Shown here one piece after another: positions 16,154 through 24,269 of a stretch of DNA of 37,041 nt (positions are counted from its first letter, which is position 1; each line of letters opens with the position of its first letter). The translations under genes were made by a program, and so were the position numbers. The stretch is taken from contig JAHRFD010000036.1 in NCBI GenBank assembly GCA_020882975.1, positions 8,110 through 45,150 on the forward strand, written 5' to 3'. Under the pieces are notes generated by a model that was not told the DNA's origin, searched no databases, and saw nothing but the letters and a program-made list of their open reading frames with translations. The stretch comes from Microcoleus sp. EPA2 (GTDB lineage: Bacteria > Cyanobacteriota > Cyanobacteriia > Cyanobacteriales > Microcoleaceae).

Positions 16154-16369
16154 TTAACCTTCTTGGTTGACGAAGGGCATCAAAGCTACAATTCTGGCTC
16201 TTTTGATGCTTCTGGTCAGGTCTCGTTGTTGTTTGGCTGTCAAGCCTGTAATCCGCCGAGGCAGGATTTTACCGCGTTCGGTGACGTATTTTTTGAGTAA
16301 ATCGACATCTTTATAGTCGATCGGATCTCCTGGTTTAATTGGCGATACACGCCGGCGAAAGTAAGTCAT
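16154..16369 (-). CDS. rpsR: 30S ribosomal protein S18
   Basis: The product has 71 residues: MTYFRRRVSPIKPGDPIDYK followed by DVDLLKKYVTERGKILPRR and TGLTAKQQRDLTRSIKRARI, the full S18 signature. It binds the platform of the 30S subunit beside S6. The start is the ATG at 16369. The frame stays open further upstream through the ATTGGGC heptamer array, but that part is repeat translation (PNAQCPM) and not ribosomal protein. It lies between rpmG and the RNase gene, the normal cyanobacterial order. Confidence 0.97.
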   Translation of the reverse strand: MTYFRRRVSPIKPGDPIDYKDVDLLKKYVTERGKILPRRITGLTAKQQRDLTRSIKRARIVALMPFVNQEG

Positions 16370-16386
16370 TTTTTGGAGAATTGGTA

Positions 16387-16428
16387 ATTGGGCATTGGGC
16401 ATTGGGCATTGGGCATTGGGCATTGGGC
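16387..16428. repeat. Six ATTGGGC heptamers upstream of rpsR
   Basis: Six perfect tandem ATTGGGC units occupy the space 18 bp before the rpsR start codon. Together with the TGACTAM array at 16452-16486 they fill most of the rpmG-rpsR spacer. Two unrelated heptamer families thus sit in one ribosomal-protein intergenic region. Confidence 0.95.
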
Positions 16429-16451
16429 ATTGGTTACTAACAAATAACAAA

Positions 16452-16486
16452 TGACTACTGACTACTGACTAATGACTAATGACTAC
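16452..16486. repeat. Five TGACTAM heptamers at the rpmG stop
   Basis: TGACTAC, TGACTAC, TGACTAA, TGACTAA, TGACTAC in perfect register. The rpmG TAG stop (16483-16485) is formed by positions 4-6 of the last unit. Confidence 0.95.
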
Positions 16487-16671
16487 TTGATCTCTTTGTG
16501 ACCAGTGTGCTTGTTGCAATGGGGGCAGAACTTTTTGAGTTCTAGCCTCGCCGTCGTGTTCCGACGGTTTTTGGTCGTGGTGTACCGAGAAACGCCTTTT
16601 GAGCGTTTGCTCGCATTAGTTCGGCACTCAGTACACTCTAGAGTAATTATGATGCGGACGCCTTTAGCCAT
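16483..16671 (-). CDS. rpmG: 50S ribosomal protein L33
   Basis: This 62-residue L33 starts MAKGVRIIITLECTEC and ends CPHCNKHTGHKEIK. The two CxxC pairs (CTEC and CPHC) make it the zinc-binding form. Length and sequence are normal for cyanobacteria. The start is the ATG at 16671, and rpsR follows on the same strand after a 113-bp spacer filled by two heptamer arrays. Its TAG stop is supplied by a heptamer unit. Confidence 0.96.
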   Translation of the reverse strand: MAKGVRIIITLECTECRTNASKRSKGVSRYTTTKNRRNTTARLELKKFCPHCNKHTGHKEIK

Positions 16672-16709
16672 AATTCTAAATAAATTTCGACTAATTTAAA
16701 CACAATTTA

Positions 16710-17243
16710 TTATCTTCTCACATTGCTGTGCACTTGGTCAAGCAATCTTTTGACTTTGATGTCTAGGGAGTAGCCACGGCGGGTGCCGACGACGATCGTA
16801 CCACCAAGGCGATCGTGAAATGCCTGGGGAAAGCGGGCGGTGTCGGTGAAAGCAACGCTACAGTCGATCGCCAGGGGTAATAGGAGTAACAAAACGGCGG
16901 CATTGGTGGATGTGAGTCCCCCTATACCTAGGAAGGCTAGGGCTGCACAGGTGCCAAGCACAGCCTCGCGTTTCGACAGTTCTTGGAGGCCGGGAGTGCG
17001 ATCGAGTCTGGGATCGACAATTTTCATGTCCAAAGCCCAGCGGCCGAGACTTTGGCCTTTATTTTTCCTGACGATGGCTACTCGCAAGATCAGCCAGAGT
17101 ATAACAAAAAAAATGATTTGGACGATCGAATTTGTACCAAGAAGCAAACTGGGTAGCCCAACGGCGATCGTATCAATGCAGAAAGCAGCAGCGCGGCGGC
17201 CAATGGATACTTTGGGCAGGAGAGGAACTAGATCGGAACTCAT
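16710..17243 (-). CDS. RDD family membrane protein
   Basis: The 177-residue product has the RDD signature: VSIGRRAAAFCIDTIAVGLP with the Arg and Asp in the first helix, a second helix (IVQIIFFVILWLILRVAIV), the conserved NKGQSLGRWALDMKIVD and a late D before FTDTARFPQAFHDRLGGT. RDD proteins are membrane proteins of unknown or varied transport function. The ATG at 17243 (MSSDLVPLLPKV) is preferred over an upstream TTG. It lies 38 bp upstream of rpmG on the same strand, so the two could be co-transcribed. No substrate can be inferred. Confidence 0.85.
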   Translation of the reverse strand: MSSDLVPLLPKVSIGRRAAAFCIDTIAVGLPSLLLGTNSIVQIIFFVILWLILRVAIVRKNKGQSLGRWALDMKIVDPRLDRTPGLQELSKREAVLGTCAALAFLGIGGLTSTNAAVLLLLLPLAIDCSVAFTDTARFPQAFHDRLGGTIVVGTRRGYSLDIKVKRLLDQVHSNVRR

Positions 17244-17450
17244 GGGCAAAAAAGAATTACTTTAAAGTGCGTAAGTCCTGTTTATATCATAGCTGAAATC
17301 AATGAACTTGCAGCCCTAGGACTTAGGGTAAAGGCGTAGCATTAATAAACGTCATCATGGCTTCCAATATCAATCAATAAAATTACCATAATAACTGTTG
17401 TAGTTTCATCATACAATTTCCTCAAGCATGAATTTAATACAAACTGCGTA

Positions 17451-18305
17451 ATGTCTCCAAAAGTGCGATCGCCACGTCCCAAATATCCATTAAAGCAAAT
17501 AGTCATCAGATTTGCCACCGCAGTAATTGCTGCTTTGATTTTTATCAACATTCCTCACTCCTTAATTCCGATGTTTCAAGAATCCCCATCAATAGCTAGT
17601 CTACCGCCAGAAATCGAGAACATCCTCGCCGGCAAACGCAGAATTGTCACCATTGGCGACAGCATCACAGAAGCCGGCAAATACCCCGGAGGTTACGTTT
17701 GGCTACTGCAACGCTATCTAAACGGTCTGTATCCCGATCGCGCGATCGAAATCATCAACGTCGGCATCTCCGGGAACAAAGCCACAGATATGCAAGCACG
17801 TTTCCAGCAAGATGTCATTGACAAAAAACCAGATTTAGTCATGATTAACGTTGGAGTCAACGACGTTTGGCACGCATTCTTTGACTTCCAAAACCGTCAA
17901 TTTCATCCCCAAGGAAACTTATCCACCGGAGTAGGATTAGCAGAATACAAACAGAAACTCACACAAATGGTGGAAGCAGCCAAAGCAGCAGGAATTCGAG
18001 TGGCGCTACTTTCTCCTACTCCCATCCGTGAAGTTCTCGATGGTCCCGAAAACCAGCGTTTACAAGAATATATTCTCGCCATGCGAGAAGTTGCTTTACA
18101 GAATCAATGCTTATTTATTGATTTAAATAAACCTTTTCGAGAAGTGATCGGCACTTTTCAAAGACACGCTGGCAAAACTCTAAATTTGTTAGCAGCAGAC
18201 GGAGTACACCCAAATCCATCCGGGTATCGAATCATGGCTTTTAGTATTTTGCGAGGCTTGGGAATACCAACGAAAGATATTGAAAATTTGGAAATCAAGA
18301 ATTGA
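17451..18305 (+). CDS. SGNH/GDSL-family hydrolase, membrane-anchored
   Basis: The 284-residue product has an N-terminal hydrophobic helix (IVIRFATAVIAALIFINIPH) acting as a signal anchor, then an SGNH esterase domain: block I VTIGDSITEAG with the nucleophile Ser, block II with the oxyanion Gly in INVGISGNKA, block III VNVGVND-like (INVGVNDVWH) with the oxyanion Asn, and block V DGVHPNPSGY with the catalytic Asp-His pair. It should cleave esters of sugars, lipids or peptidoglycan substituents outside the cytoplasm. No neighbouring genes indicate the substrate. It is transcribed divergently from the RDD gene. Confidence 0.88.
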   Translation: MSPKVRSPRPKYPLKQIVIRFATAVIAALIFINIPHSLIPMFQESPSIASLPPEIENILAGKRRIVTIGDSITEAGKYPGGYVWLLQRYLNGLYPDRAIEIINVGISGNKATDMQARFQQDVIDKKPDLVMINVGVNDVWHAFFDFQNRQFHPQGNLSTGVGLAEYKQKLTQMVEAAKAAGIRVALLSPTPIREVLDGPENQRLQEYILAMREVALQNQCLFIDLNKPFREVIGTFQRHAGKTLNLLAADGVHPNPSGYRIMAFSILRGLGIPTKDIENLEIKN

Positions 18306-18345
18306 ATTGCCGAGAGTCGGCGCCTCAGTAAACATAAGTTTGGTA

Positions 18346-18402
18346 GGGGCGGGTTTTACCAAAAATAATTGCCTAAAACCCATAATCTCATAAACCCGCC
18401 CC
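18346..18402 (+). terminator. GGGGCGGGTTT inverted repeat after the hydrolase gene
   Basis: GGGGCGGGTTT (18346-18356) pairs with AAACCCGCCCC (18392-18402). It lies between two convergent genes. A C/G-rich element (TTGGGGGGGG, then TAGGGGGGGG) follows at 18412-18440. A transcription-terminating role is inferred. Confidence 0.55.
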
Positions 18403-18462
18403 ACCCAACTTCTTCCTCCCTTGGGGGGGGTAGGGGGGGGTGACTTCTTCCTTCTTCCTAGA

Positions 18463-19362
18463 TTATTCAATGGGTGGATGATACCGTTTCAACCAACAAC
18501 TACCAATAATCACCAAAGCCACGACTACAATAATTTCCGTCCAAAAAAATGATAAGAAATCACTGGCAGTTCCCACGGGAGGCACTCCCGGCTGAGCGTT
18601 ACGAATAGCTGGAAAAGCAAACAGCATCACAGCCGTCCAACTCAACATTCCAATTTCCGGTAACTTACCCGATTTCATCACTCTCAATGCTAGCAGCAGC
18701 GCCATCGTTGATAGCACCCACATAATCACGATAATGGTTAAAGCAAAAAATTTTACCGGGAGCGATCGAGTTATGCGGACATCGATATAAATAAAGATAG
18801 ATGAATTTTCTTCCAGAGGCTTGTAAGTGATGTCAAAACCTGGAACATCGGCATTGAACTTAAATAGCAGCGGTACGGGGTTGAGTTCAAAAGGGGCAAA
18901 TTTTTTCCGAATCGAAGGCAGCGGATCGATGGAAATAGCTACTCTAGCAATGTGCCTGTCAAAGGGATAATTGTTGATTTTACCCTTGACTAAATTGAAC
19001 TTTAAAGCCGGAAAAATCATCGGCTTGCCAGCTTTAAAAGTAATTTCTGAATTTTCTATATTTGCACCGTTAACTGTCATTAACAAATCTTGAGCTGGGT
19101 AGGTAGGTCCTTTTTTGTAAATGCCTTTTAGTTCAAATTCTAAGCGTGTTTCTAATTCGTTTTTAATTGGATCGACTCCGATCGCAGTCATTGTGACTTC
19201 TACTAAGCCTTTGGGAGCCGCAGAGCTTTCTGGATTGGGGGTGTAAGGTTCTTGAGCATGAGCTACGGGAGAGTAAATCGATAAAGTAATTGCAAAAATT
19301 AGGATGAGATTGCAAATTAAAATAAGTGTTTTTTTGAGGTTATTGTGGTTGACAATTTGCAT
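18463..19362 (-). CDS. DUF4436 family membrane protein
   Basis: The 299-residue product begins with a cleavable-looking signal peptide (LIFAITLSIYSPVAHA, cut before QEPY). A periplasmic beta-rich domain of about 150 residues follows, with the family-typical NNYPFDRHIARVAISID, and then three C-terminal TM helices (FFALTIIVIMWVLSTMALLL; GMLSWTAVMLFAFPAIRNAQ; EIIVVVALVIIGSCW). The layout and the PFDRH motif fit DUF4436, whose function is unknown; it loosely recalls the ligand-gated channel layout of an extracellular beta domain plus a membrane bundle. It is monocistronic, with a TTAACCGC-type dispersed repeat just upstream. Confidence 0.72.
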   Translation of the reverse strand: MQIVNHNNLKKTLILICNLILIFAITLSIYSPVAHAQEPYTPNPESSAAPKGLVEVTMTAIGVDPIKNELETRLEFELKGIYKKGPTYPAQDLLMTVNGANIENSEITFKAGKPMIFPALKFNLVKGKINNYPFDRHIARVAISIDPLPSIRKKFAPFELNPVPLLFKFNADVPGFDITYKPLEENSSIFIYIDVRITRSLPVKFFALTIIVIMWVLSTMALLLALRVMKSGKLPEIGMLSWTAVMLFAFPAIRNAQPGVPPVGTASDFLSFFWTEIIVVVALVIIGSCWLKRYHPPIE

Positions 19363-19378
19363 GAATTAGATAATAATT

Positions 19379-19430
19379 CGGAATGATTTAACCGCGAAGG
19401 CGCTAAGGACGCGAAGGAAGAGAAGAGTGA
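19379..19430. repeat. Dispersed repeat of the TTAACCGC family
   Basis: CGGAATGATTTAACCGCGAA is followed by GGCGCTAAGGACGCGAAGGA. It matches the inverted copy at 5321-5361, including the CGGAATGATTTAACCG edge. It is intergenic, upstream of the DUF4436 gene. Confidence 0.8.
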
Positions 19431-19545
19431 GTATTTTATATCATAAACCGGATTTTTTACCTGGTTGGATCGTAATAATATTAGCGATGTCTTGTTCAGA
19501 CATCGCACTTTTCCTTGAGATTCCAGCGGACTGCTAACCTATGGT

Positions 19546-21033
19546 TTAAGGAAGAAATACATTTGATGTGAAACTTCCATGCAGACCGTAGGGAATATGA
19601 TATTTTAAATGCAACCGCGCCACAGGCCCTTTCGCGATATCCCTAGCATCTAAAATTACTAAGGTCGATCGATGATTAGCAGCATCGTACATCAAAACCA
19701 GCAGCCAGCCATCATCCTCAGCCACAGCATCGGGACGCGCCACAAACACTGGTTCCCCAGCAAAACCGCGCGGTGCCGCACTCCAAAGTTGCCTTTCGCC
19801 AGTTAGGAAATCAAATTTGAGAATGGCTTGCAGAGGAGCATTGCCGGTGGGAGCATCGGCGGCACCAATGTAAAGATATCGGTAAGGCTGTCCGACATTA
19901 TTTGGATGCAAGGTTGGAAATTCGCAGCACCGAGTTTCAACTACTTGATGCTCCACTGTTTCGGCTTGTAAATTCAGCTTGAAGCGCCACAATTCCCCGG
20001 CGGGAATGCTATCGAAATCTATCTCGCGAAAATCGCCATCTGGCTCGACGTTGGGGAATGATTCGTAGCATACTGAGTCTACAAAGACTTCGCCGTCTTC
20101 TTCCCAGGCGTTGCAGTGGTGGAAAACAAAACATGGTTCTGTTTCTAATATTTTCACTTTATCGGTGCCGTTGCGCGGAATTAAAATTGCTTGCGTCGGC
20201 TTGTTGGGTGAAAATTGAATGCACTGGGCCGCACTTCGGATTCCTAACACGAAAGGTATAGGATTGAAGCTGACGGGATTTTGGAAAAATATGCAGTAAT
20301 TGGGGGTAATTACCATGTCGTGTAGGAAGGCAAAACCTGGTATTGCATGGGCGTGTTTTTGCAATAGTTTGCCACTTTCGTCGAGTTCGTAAATGGTAAT
20401 TACGCTAGACAAACCTGGTTTGACAGAAAAGTTTATGAGTCTGTCTCCGGCTCCATTTTTGCCTTTTTCAATTCTGGGGTGAGCGGCGAAAGCTTCACCG
20501 GGCTGCAAGATGCCGTCTAGGGTATCTAAGCCGATGGTTTCTAAGGTGGAAGGGTCGAGTCTGTAGGGTTCTGCTGCTTCCCACAATGCTAATAGTTTTT
20601 CTCCCCAATAAATGATGTTGGTGTTGGCAATGTTTTTGATTTTGAGGTCAAATATATTACTTAGCCAACCTCCTGGTTTCTGGGTTCCGAAAACGCCTCG
20701 ATGGAGGATTTTTCCGGCTGTTTTTTCTGCTAGATAGCCTTCGGTATGGATGAATCTGTTGCGGAAGTGGGCGCGCCCGTCGGAAATTGCGATCGCACAA
20801 ACCATCCCATCGCCATCAAAGGGGTGGTGAATTTGTTCGCCGTTGATATCTAGCAAGCCTGGCCCATTGCGAAAGAATGTGCCTTGTAAGTCGGGGGGGA
20901 TTTCACCTTCTATTTCGTCTATCCAGTAGTCGGATTCCTGACGCTGGGATTGGTAGCCTCGTTGCCAGTCGGTGCGATCGTATGATGAGGTTTTGGCTGT
21001 TGTTTTTAGTTGGGAAGTTTCTAGGTTTTGCAT
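19546..21033 (-). CDS. Carotenoid oxygenase (apocarotenoid-15,15'-oxygenase type)
   Basis: This 495-residue member of the RPE65/carotenoid cleavage dioxygenase family is a seven-bladed beta-propeller with iron held by four histidines. They are visible in AFAAHPRIEK (H185), FAFLHDMVIT (H238), VFHHCNAWEE (H305/H306) and YGLHGSF (H485). Conserved signatures GTFFRNGPGL and HPFDGDGM are present. Close family resemblance to Synechocystis ACO suggests cleavage of apocarotenals to retinal-type products. Length is normal and no signal peptide is seen. It lies 158 bp downstream of the transporter gene on the same strand and may be co-transcribed with it. Confidence 0.9.
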   Translation of the reverse strand: MQNLETSQLKTTAKTSSYDRTDWQRGYQSQRQESDYWIDEIEGEIPPDLQGTFFRNGPGLLDINGEQIHHPFDGDGMVCAIAISDGRAHFRNRFIHTEGYLAEKTAGKILHRGVFGTQKPGGWLSNIFDLKIKNIANTNIIYWGEKLLALWEAAEPYRLDPSTLETIGLDTLDGILQPGEAFAAHPRIEKGKNGAGDRLINFSVKPGLSSVITIYELDESGKLLQKHAHAIPGFAFLHDMVITPNYCIFFQNPVSFNPIPFVLGIRSAAQCIQFSPNKPTQAILIPRNGTDKVKILETEPCFVFHHCNAWEEDGEVFVDSVCYESFPNVEPDGDFREIDFDSIPAGELWRFKLNLQAETVEHQVVETRCCEFPTLHPNNVGQPYRYLYIGAADAPTGNAPLQAILKFDFLTGERQLWSAAPRGFAGEPVFVARPDAVAEDDGWLLVLMYDAANHRSTLVILDARDIAKGPVARLHLKYHIPYGLHGSFTSNVFLP

Positions 21034-21056
21034 TGGTAGAATAAGCTTTTATTGAT

Positions 21057-21090
21057 TTAACTACAAAGGGCGCAGAGAGTGAGTGAGGGG
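21057..21090. repeat. Degenerate TTAACCGC-family repeat between transporter and oxygenase genes
   Basis: TTAACTACAAAGGGCGCAGA followed by GAGTGAG resembles the copies at 711 and 19385. The rest of the 158-bp spacer holds a CTTGGGGGGT segment and CTTCTTC low-complexity runs. Confidence 0.55.
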
Positions 21091-21191
21091 GTAGGCACGC
21101 ACCATCCACTACCCCTATACAATTATCGTTTTCTTGAGAATGAAACCACCCTCTTCCTTGGGGGGTGACTTCTTCCTTCTTCCTTCTTCCT

Positions 21192-22646
21192 TCATTTGCT
21201 ATCTGCGGTTCGGCTTTCTGAGATTACTGTTGGTACCAAGTCGGGAAAATATTCCGGCATGAAATGTTGTCCTGTTGGTTTGGTGCTTCCCATTTCCGCT
21301 TCTAATAATGGCAGTGTTTTTTGATTGTTTGGCTCGCCAGTTTCTGTGTTTTCAGCGGGTAGCCAGCTTAGGAATGGTAGGGGTAGAAGTGTGGACAGGT
21401 TGGTGATGAGGACTAGCAGCCAGAGATTGTCGAAATTGCGATCGGTAATTCCTAACCAGTGAGTCAAAACTGCACCACCTTCGTAGGACAAAAGTCCGGC
21501 TAAATTGGTGATGGACATCAGTAGTGCAAATAAAGTTGCTTCGACACCGGGGGGACACAATCGCGCGCACAATACCAGCACTGGCATATAAGCAATTTGC
21601 CCGATTACTGTTAAGATGAGGCTATCTCCGATGCTGAACCACTGGTCGTCAATTCCTAAAGCTCGGTTGGCGTGAGTTACTAATAGTAAACTTGTCAATC
21701 CCAAGACGGTGGCAATTACTGTTGACCAGCCGAAAATTACTCGAAATGGAATTGTTTTGAGAAATCGCTGAAACAGCCAGATACCGACAAGAGCCGCCAG
21801 ACTGGTAACTAGGCGCACGCGGCCGAGAAATTCTGGTTGGAAGCCTAATTCGTTGGTGGTGAAAAAGAAGAACGCGGAGTCGGAACTTGGGGTTGCTTGC
21901 CACAGGAAAAGAAAGGCGGTTGGCAACCAAATTGTTTTTTGGCTAACAGCTTGTCGGAGTTGTTTCAATTGATTTTTTACTGTTTCAAAGTCGGTTTTTT
22001 TGTTGACTTTTTCTTCGCTAATTAACCAGGCTGTTGCTGAGACGATGAGTGGGAAACAGGCGGTGATTAAAAATATGGTGTGGGTGGAGAATTGTTGGAG
22101 TAGGGAACCGCTGAGGTAGGCGGTAATTAGTCCGCCGAGGGCTGATGCGCCCCAGGATAGGGATTGCAGGGAACCTGCATCGGTAAGGGATTCTTTTCGG
22201 GCTCTTTCGACTACTAGGGAGTCTGCGATGACGTCGCTGACGGCGAGGGAGAGGGAACTAAGGGCGATCGCCCCTGTAGCTGCTAAGGGTGTGTGTACTA
22301 TTGTGGCTAGGGCCACCCATGCTGAGGTTCCCAACAGCCCGGAAAGGACGATGTAAGGCCGTCTGCGGTAGCCGAATATGGGCAACCCGTCCGACATGAA
22401 GCCGAATAGGGGTTTGATCATCCAAGGTAGGGCGACAACGCCCAGCATGGCTGAGACTTCCGCGGGGCTCATGCCGAGTTCGTCTTTGAGGAAGAAGCTG
22501 ACGGCTAAGCGGGCTAGTCCGAGGATACCTTGGACGAAGTAAATCAGTAATATGGCTATGAGTTCGGGGGTTGGCTCATTCCCAAAGAATACTTTTTCTT
22601 TTAAAGATTCTTTGAGTTTGCTGACACCGGAGGAGGAAAGGAGCAT
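21192..22646 (-). CDS. Folate/biopterin (BT1-family) transporter
   Basis: This 484-residue polytopic protein has about twelve TM helices of the MFS-related BT1 family. Signatures include LGLARLAVSFFLKDELGMSP, PWMIKPLFGFMSDGLPIFGY followed by RRRPYIVLSG, and SDVIADSLVVERAR. Cyanobacterial and plastid members transport folates or pterins. The C-terminal tail after residue 440 is soluble and variable. The substrate is inferred from family and not demonstrated. The ATG at 22646 gives MLLSSSGVSKLKES. It is upstream of the carotenoid oxygenase on the same strand. Confidence 0.88.
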   Translation of the reverse strand: MLLSSSGVSKLKESLKEKVFFGNEPTPELIAILLIYFVQGILGLARLAVSFFLKDELGMSPAEVSAMLGVVALPWMIKPLFGFMSDGLPIFGYRRRPYIVLSGLLGTSAWVALATIVHTPLAATGAIALSSLSLAVSDVIADSLVVERARKESLTDAGSLQSLSWGASALGGLITAYLSGSLLQQFSTHTIFLITACFPLIVSATAWLISEEKVNKKTDFETVKNQLKQLRQAVSQKTIWLPTAFLFLWQATPSSDSAFFFFTTNELGFQPEFLGRVRLVTSLAALVGIWLFQRFLKTIPFRVIFGWSTVIATVLGLTSLLLVTHANRALGIDDQWFSIGDSLILTVIGQIAYMPVLVLCARLCPPGVEATLFALLMSITNLAGLLSYEGGAVLTHWLGITDRNFDNLWLLVLITNLSTLLPLPFLSWLPAENTETGEPNNQKTLPLLEAEMGSTKPTGQHFMPEYFPDLVPTVISESRTADSK

Positions 22647-22794
22647 TTGAGAAATATTTCTTAATGAATCTCAATATTTATAACACATTCTTAATGGGTT
22701 GGGGGAACTGTCGGAGGTAGGATGCCACAGTGGTGCGGTTCTGGCAAGTTGTATAAAATGATATTTATCTCGAATTAATGCGTGTTTTGTAATC

Positions 22795-22965
22795 ATGAAA
22801 ACAGAAATTAAAATTGTTTTTCTCACCGTGGCGGCGATGGTGGGGGGATGGGCTAATTTGGCTGTGGCTATACCTGTTGCTAACCAGCAAGGAGATTATC
22901 CAGTGCCACCTGCGAGACAACGAGGTAATAGGCAAGTCAAAAGAAAGAGATGTCACAAATACTGA
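22795..22965 (+). CDS. 56-residue secreted basic peptide, function unknown
   Basis: The frame opens at the ATG at 22795 and ends at TGA 22963-22965. The first 25 residues form a signal peptide (MKTEIKIVFLTVAAMVGGWA then NLAVA), giving a mature chain of about 31 residues starting IPVANQQGDYPVPPARQRGN and ending in a strongly basic stretch with one cysteine (RQVKRKRCHKY). The stop codon overlaps the ribosome-binding region of the cupin gene, 13 nt away, so the two are probably translated from one message. An exported cationic peptide ahead of a cupin and a methyltransferase is unusual; no family is recognised. Confidence 0.62.
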   Translation: MKTEIKIVFLTVAAMVGGWANLAVAIPVANQQGDYPVPPARQRGNRQVKRKRCHKY

Positions 22966-22978
22966 AAGGAGTATTTTT

Positions 22979-23440
22979 ATGATTGTGAATCCTGAAAATG
23001 TGCCGGATATTACAGGCTCTAAATATCCCCTGCAATTTCAATCTGCGGTGGCGGGAAGGGTGAAAAAACGTTTGGGCGATGCGGCTGGTTTGAAGAATTT
23101 TGGGGTGAATTTAGTGCGGCTTGCACCGGGTAGTTGTTCTGCTCTCAGACATTGGCATAGTTGTCAAGATGAGTTAATCTATGTTCTGGAAGGGGATGTT
23201 TATTTGGTGACTAATGCGGGGGAGAAAGTGCTAAAACCGGGTATGGCTGCGGGTTTTCCGGCTGGGGATGCTGATGGGCATCATTTAGTGAATCGCAGTA
23301 ATTATGATGTTGTTTATCTGGAAATTGGCGATCGCACTTCTGGTGATTCGGCTCATTATCCTGATGATGACTTAATCGCGGAATCTAGTGGGAATGGTTG
23401 GATTTTTACGCGCAAAAATGGCGAAGTTTATGAGGAATAA
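22979..23440 (+). CDS. Cupin-domain protein
   Basis: The 153-residue product has a single conserved cupin barrel: motif 1 in LRHWHSCQDELIYVLEG with His-X-His and Glu metal ligands, and motif 2 in GFPAGDADGHHLVNRS with the second His. Metal-dependent small-molecule binding, isomerase or dioxygenase activity is possible; many such stand-alone cupins lack known substrates. I place the start at the ATG at 22979 because AAGGAG lies 8 nt upstream; an in-frame start further upstream at 22814 would read through the secreted-peptide gene. It is followed after 6 nt by a methyltransferase, indicating an operon. Confidence 0.88.
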   Translation: MIVNPENVPDITGSKYPLQFQSAVAGRVKKRLGDAAGLKNFGVNLVRLAPGSCSALRHWHSCQDELIYVLEGDVYLVTNAGEKVLKPGMAAGFPAGDADGHHLVNRSNYDVVYLEIGDRTSGDSAHYPDDDLIAESSGNGWIFTRKNGEVYEE

Positions 23441-23446
23441 AAAGAA

Positions 23447-24082
23447 ATGAGTCAAGTCAATCTTTGGAGTTCTGCGGAACACGCTTTGTGGTATCTTGCT
23501 AAAGCTGATAGTATCCCCCACCGCACGGAAGGTGAAGCTGTACTTTTGGGGGAGGTTCCGCAAAATGTACGGCGGATTCTGGATATTGGTACGGGTGATG
23601 GGCGGTTGTTGGGTTTGCTTAAGTGCGATCGCCCGAATGTTGAATGTGTGGCGATCGACTTTTCGGCTACAATGTTGGCCAAAGTCAGAACTCGTTTTGC
23701 TGACGATCCAAAGGTGACAGTAATTGAACATAACCTGGATGATTCTCTGCCCGATTTGGGCAAGTTTGATGCAGTAGTTTCTAGTTTCGCAATTCACCAC
23801 GTAGAGGACGATCGCAAACGTTCGCTTTATACCGAGATTTTCGAGCTTTTGGAACCCGGAGGCATTTTTTGCAATTTGGAACACGTAGCGTCGGCAACAG
23901 AGGCTTTACACCAGAAATTTCGAGAAGCGTTAGGTATTAGCGATTCGCCAGACGATCCATCTAATAAATTGCTGGATGTGGAAACGCAACTGCGCTGGTT
24001 GAGAGAAATTGGTTTTGACGATGCAGACTGTTATTGGAAGTGGCTGGAACTGGCTTTATTAGTTGGGGTGAAACCTGTTTAG
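23447..24082 (+). CDS. Class I SAM-dependent methyltransferase
   Basis: The 211-residue product has the Rossmann-fold SAM-binding motif I ILDIGTGDGRLLGLL, the acidic motif II end CVAIDFS, DAVVSSFAIHHVED (motif IV/post-II) and LLEPGGIFCNLEHV, the pattern of methyltransferase type 11/12. The substrate is unknown; the linked cupin suggests a small molecule. The start at 23447 lies 6 nt after the cupin stop. The C-terminus ends WKWLELALLVGVKPV without extra domains. Confidence 0.88.
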   Translation: MSQVNLWSSAEHALWYLAKADSIPHRTEGEAVLLGEVPQNVRRILDIGTGDGRLLGLLKCDRPNVECVAIDFSATMLAKVRTRFADDPKVTVIEHNLDDSLPDLGKFDAVVSSFAIHHVEDDRKRSLYTEIFELLEPGGIFCNLEHVASATEALHQKFREALGISDSPDDPSNKLLDVETQLRWLREIGFDDADCYWKWLELALLVGVKPV

Positions 24083-24141
24083 CTGCGGCTAAGGACTGCA
24101 TTGTCGTGTGCTTGAAAAATTGGAAATAGTCACAATTAGTA

Positions 24142-24199
24142 AGGTGCGTCAGATTTTTAAACCCTCAATAATCGTTCTATAAATTCACCTGACGCACCC
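24142..24199. repeat. GGTGCGTCAG inverted repeat (dispersed element)
   Basis: GGTGCGTCAG near 24143 pairs with CTGACGCACC at 24189-24198. Related half-copies with the flank TTAGAGAACTTC lie at 24812-24844 and 25003-25040. It is intergenic, after the methyltransferase gene. Confidence 0.65.
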
Positions 24200-24269
24200 T
24201 ACAGCTTGACTTTAGTTAGTTGGGATGGAAGATATTGTCCGGTCGATCGCACATTGGGATCTTACCCAG

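Noticed and set aside
16370..16450. Extra 27 residues at the start of S18
   Set aside because: They are translated from ATTGGGC repeats (PNAQCPM) and S18 homologues start at MTYFRRR.
22814..22978. N-terminal extension of the cupin protein from an upstream in-frame start
   Set aside because: It reads out of frame through the signal-peptide gene at 22795-22965, whereas the ATG at 22979 has AAGGAG in front and begins the conserved cupin sequence.
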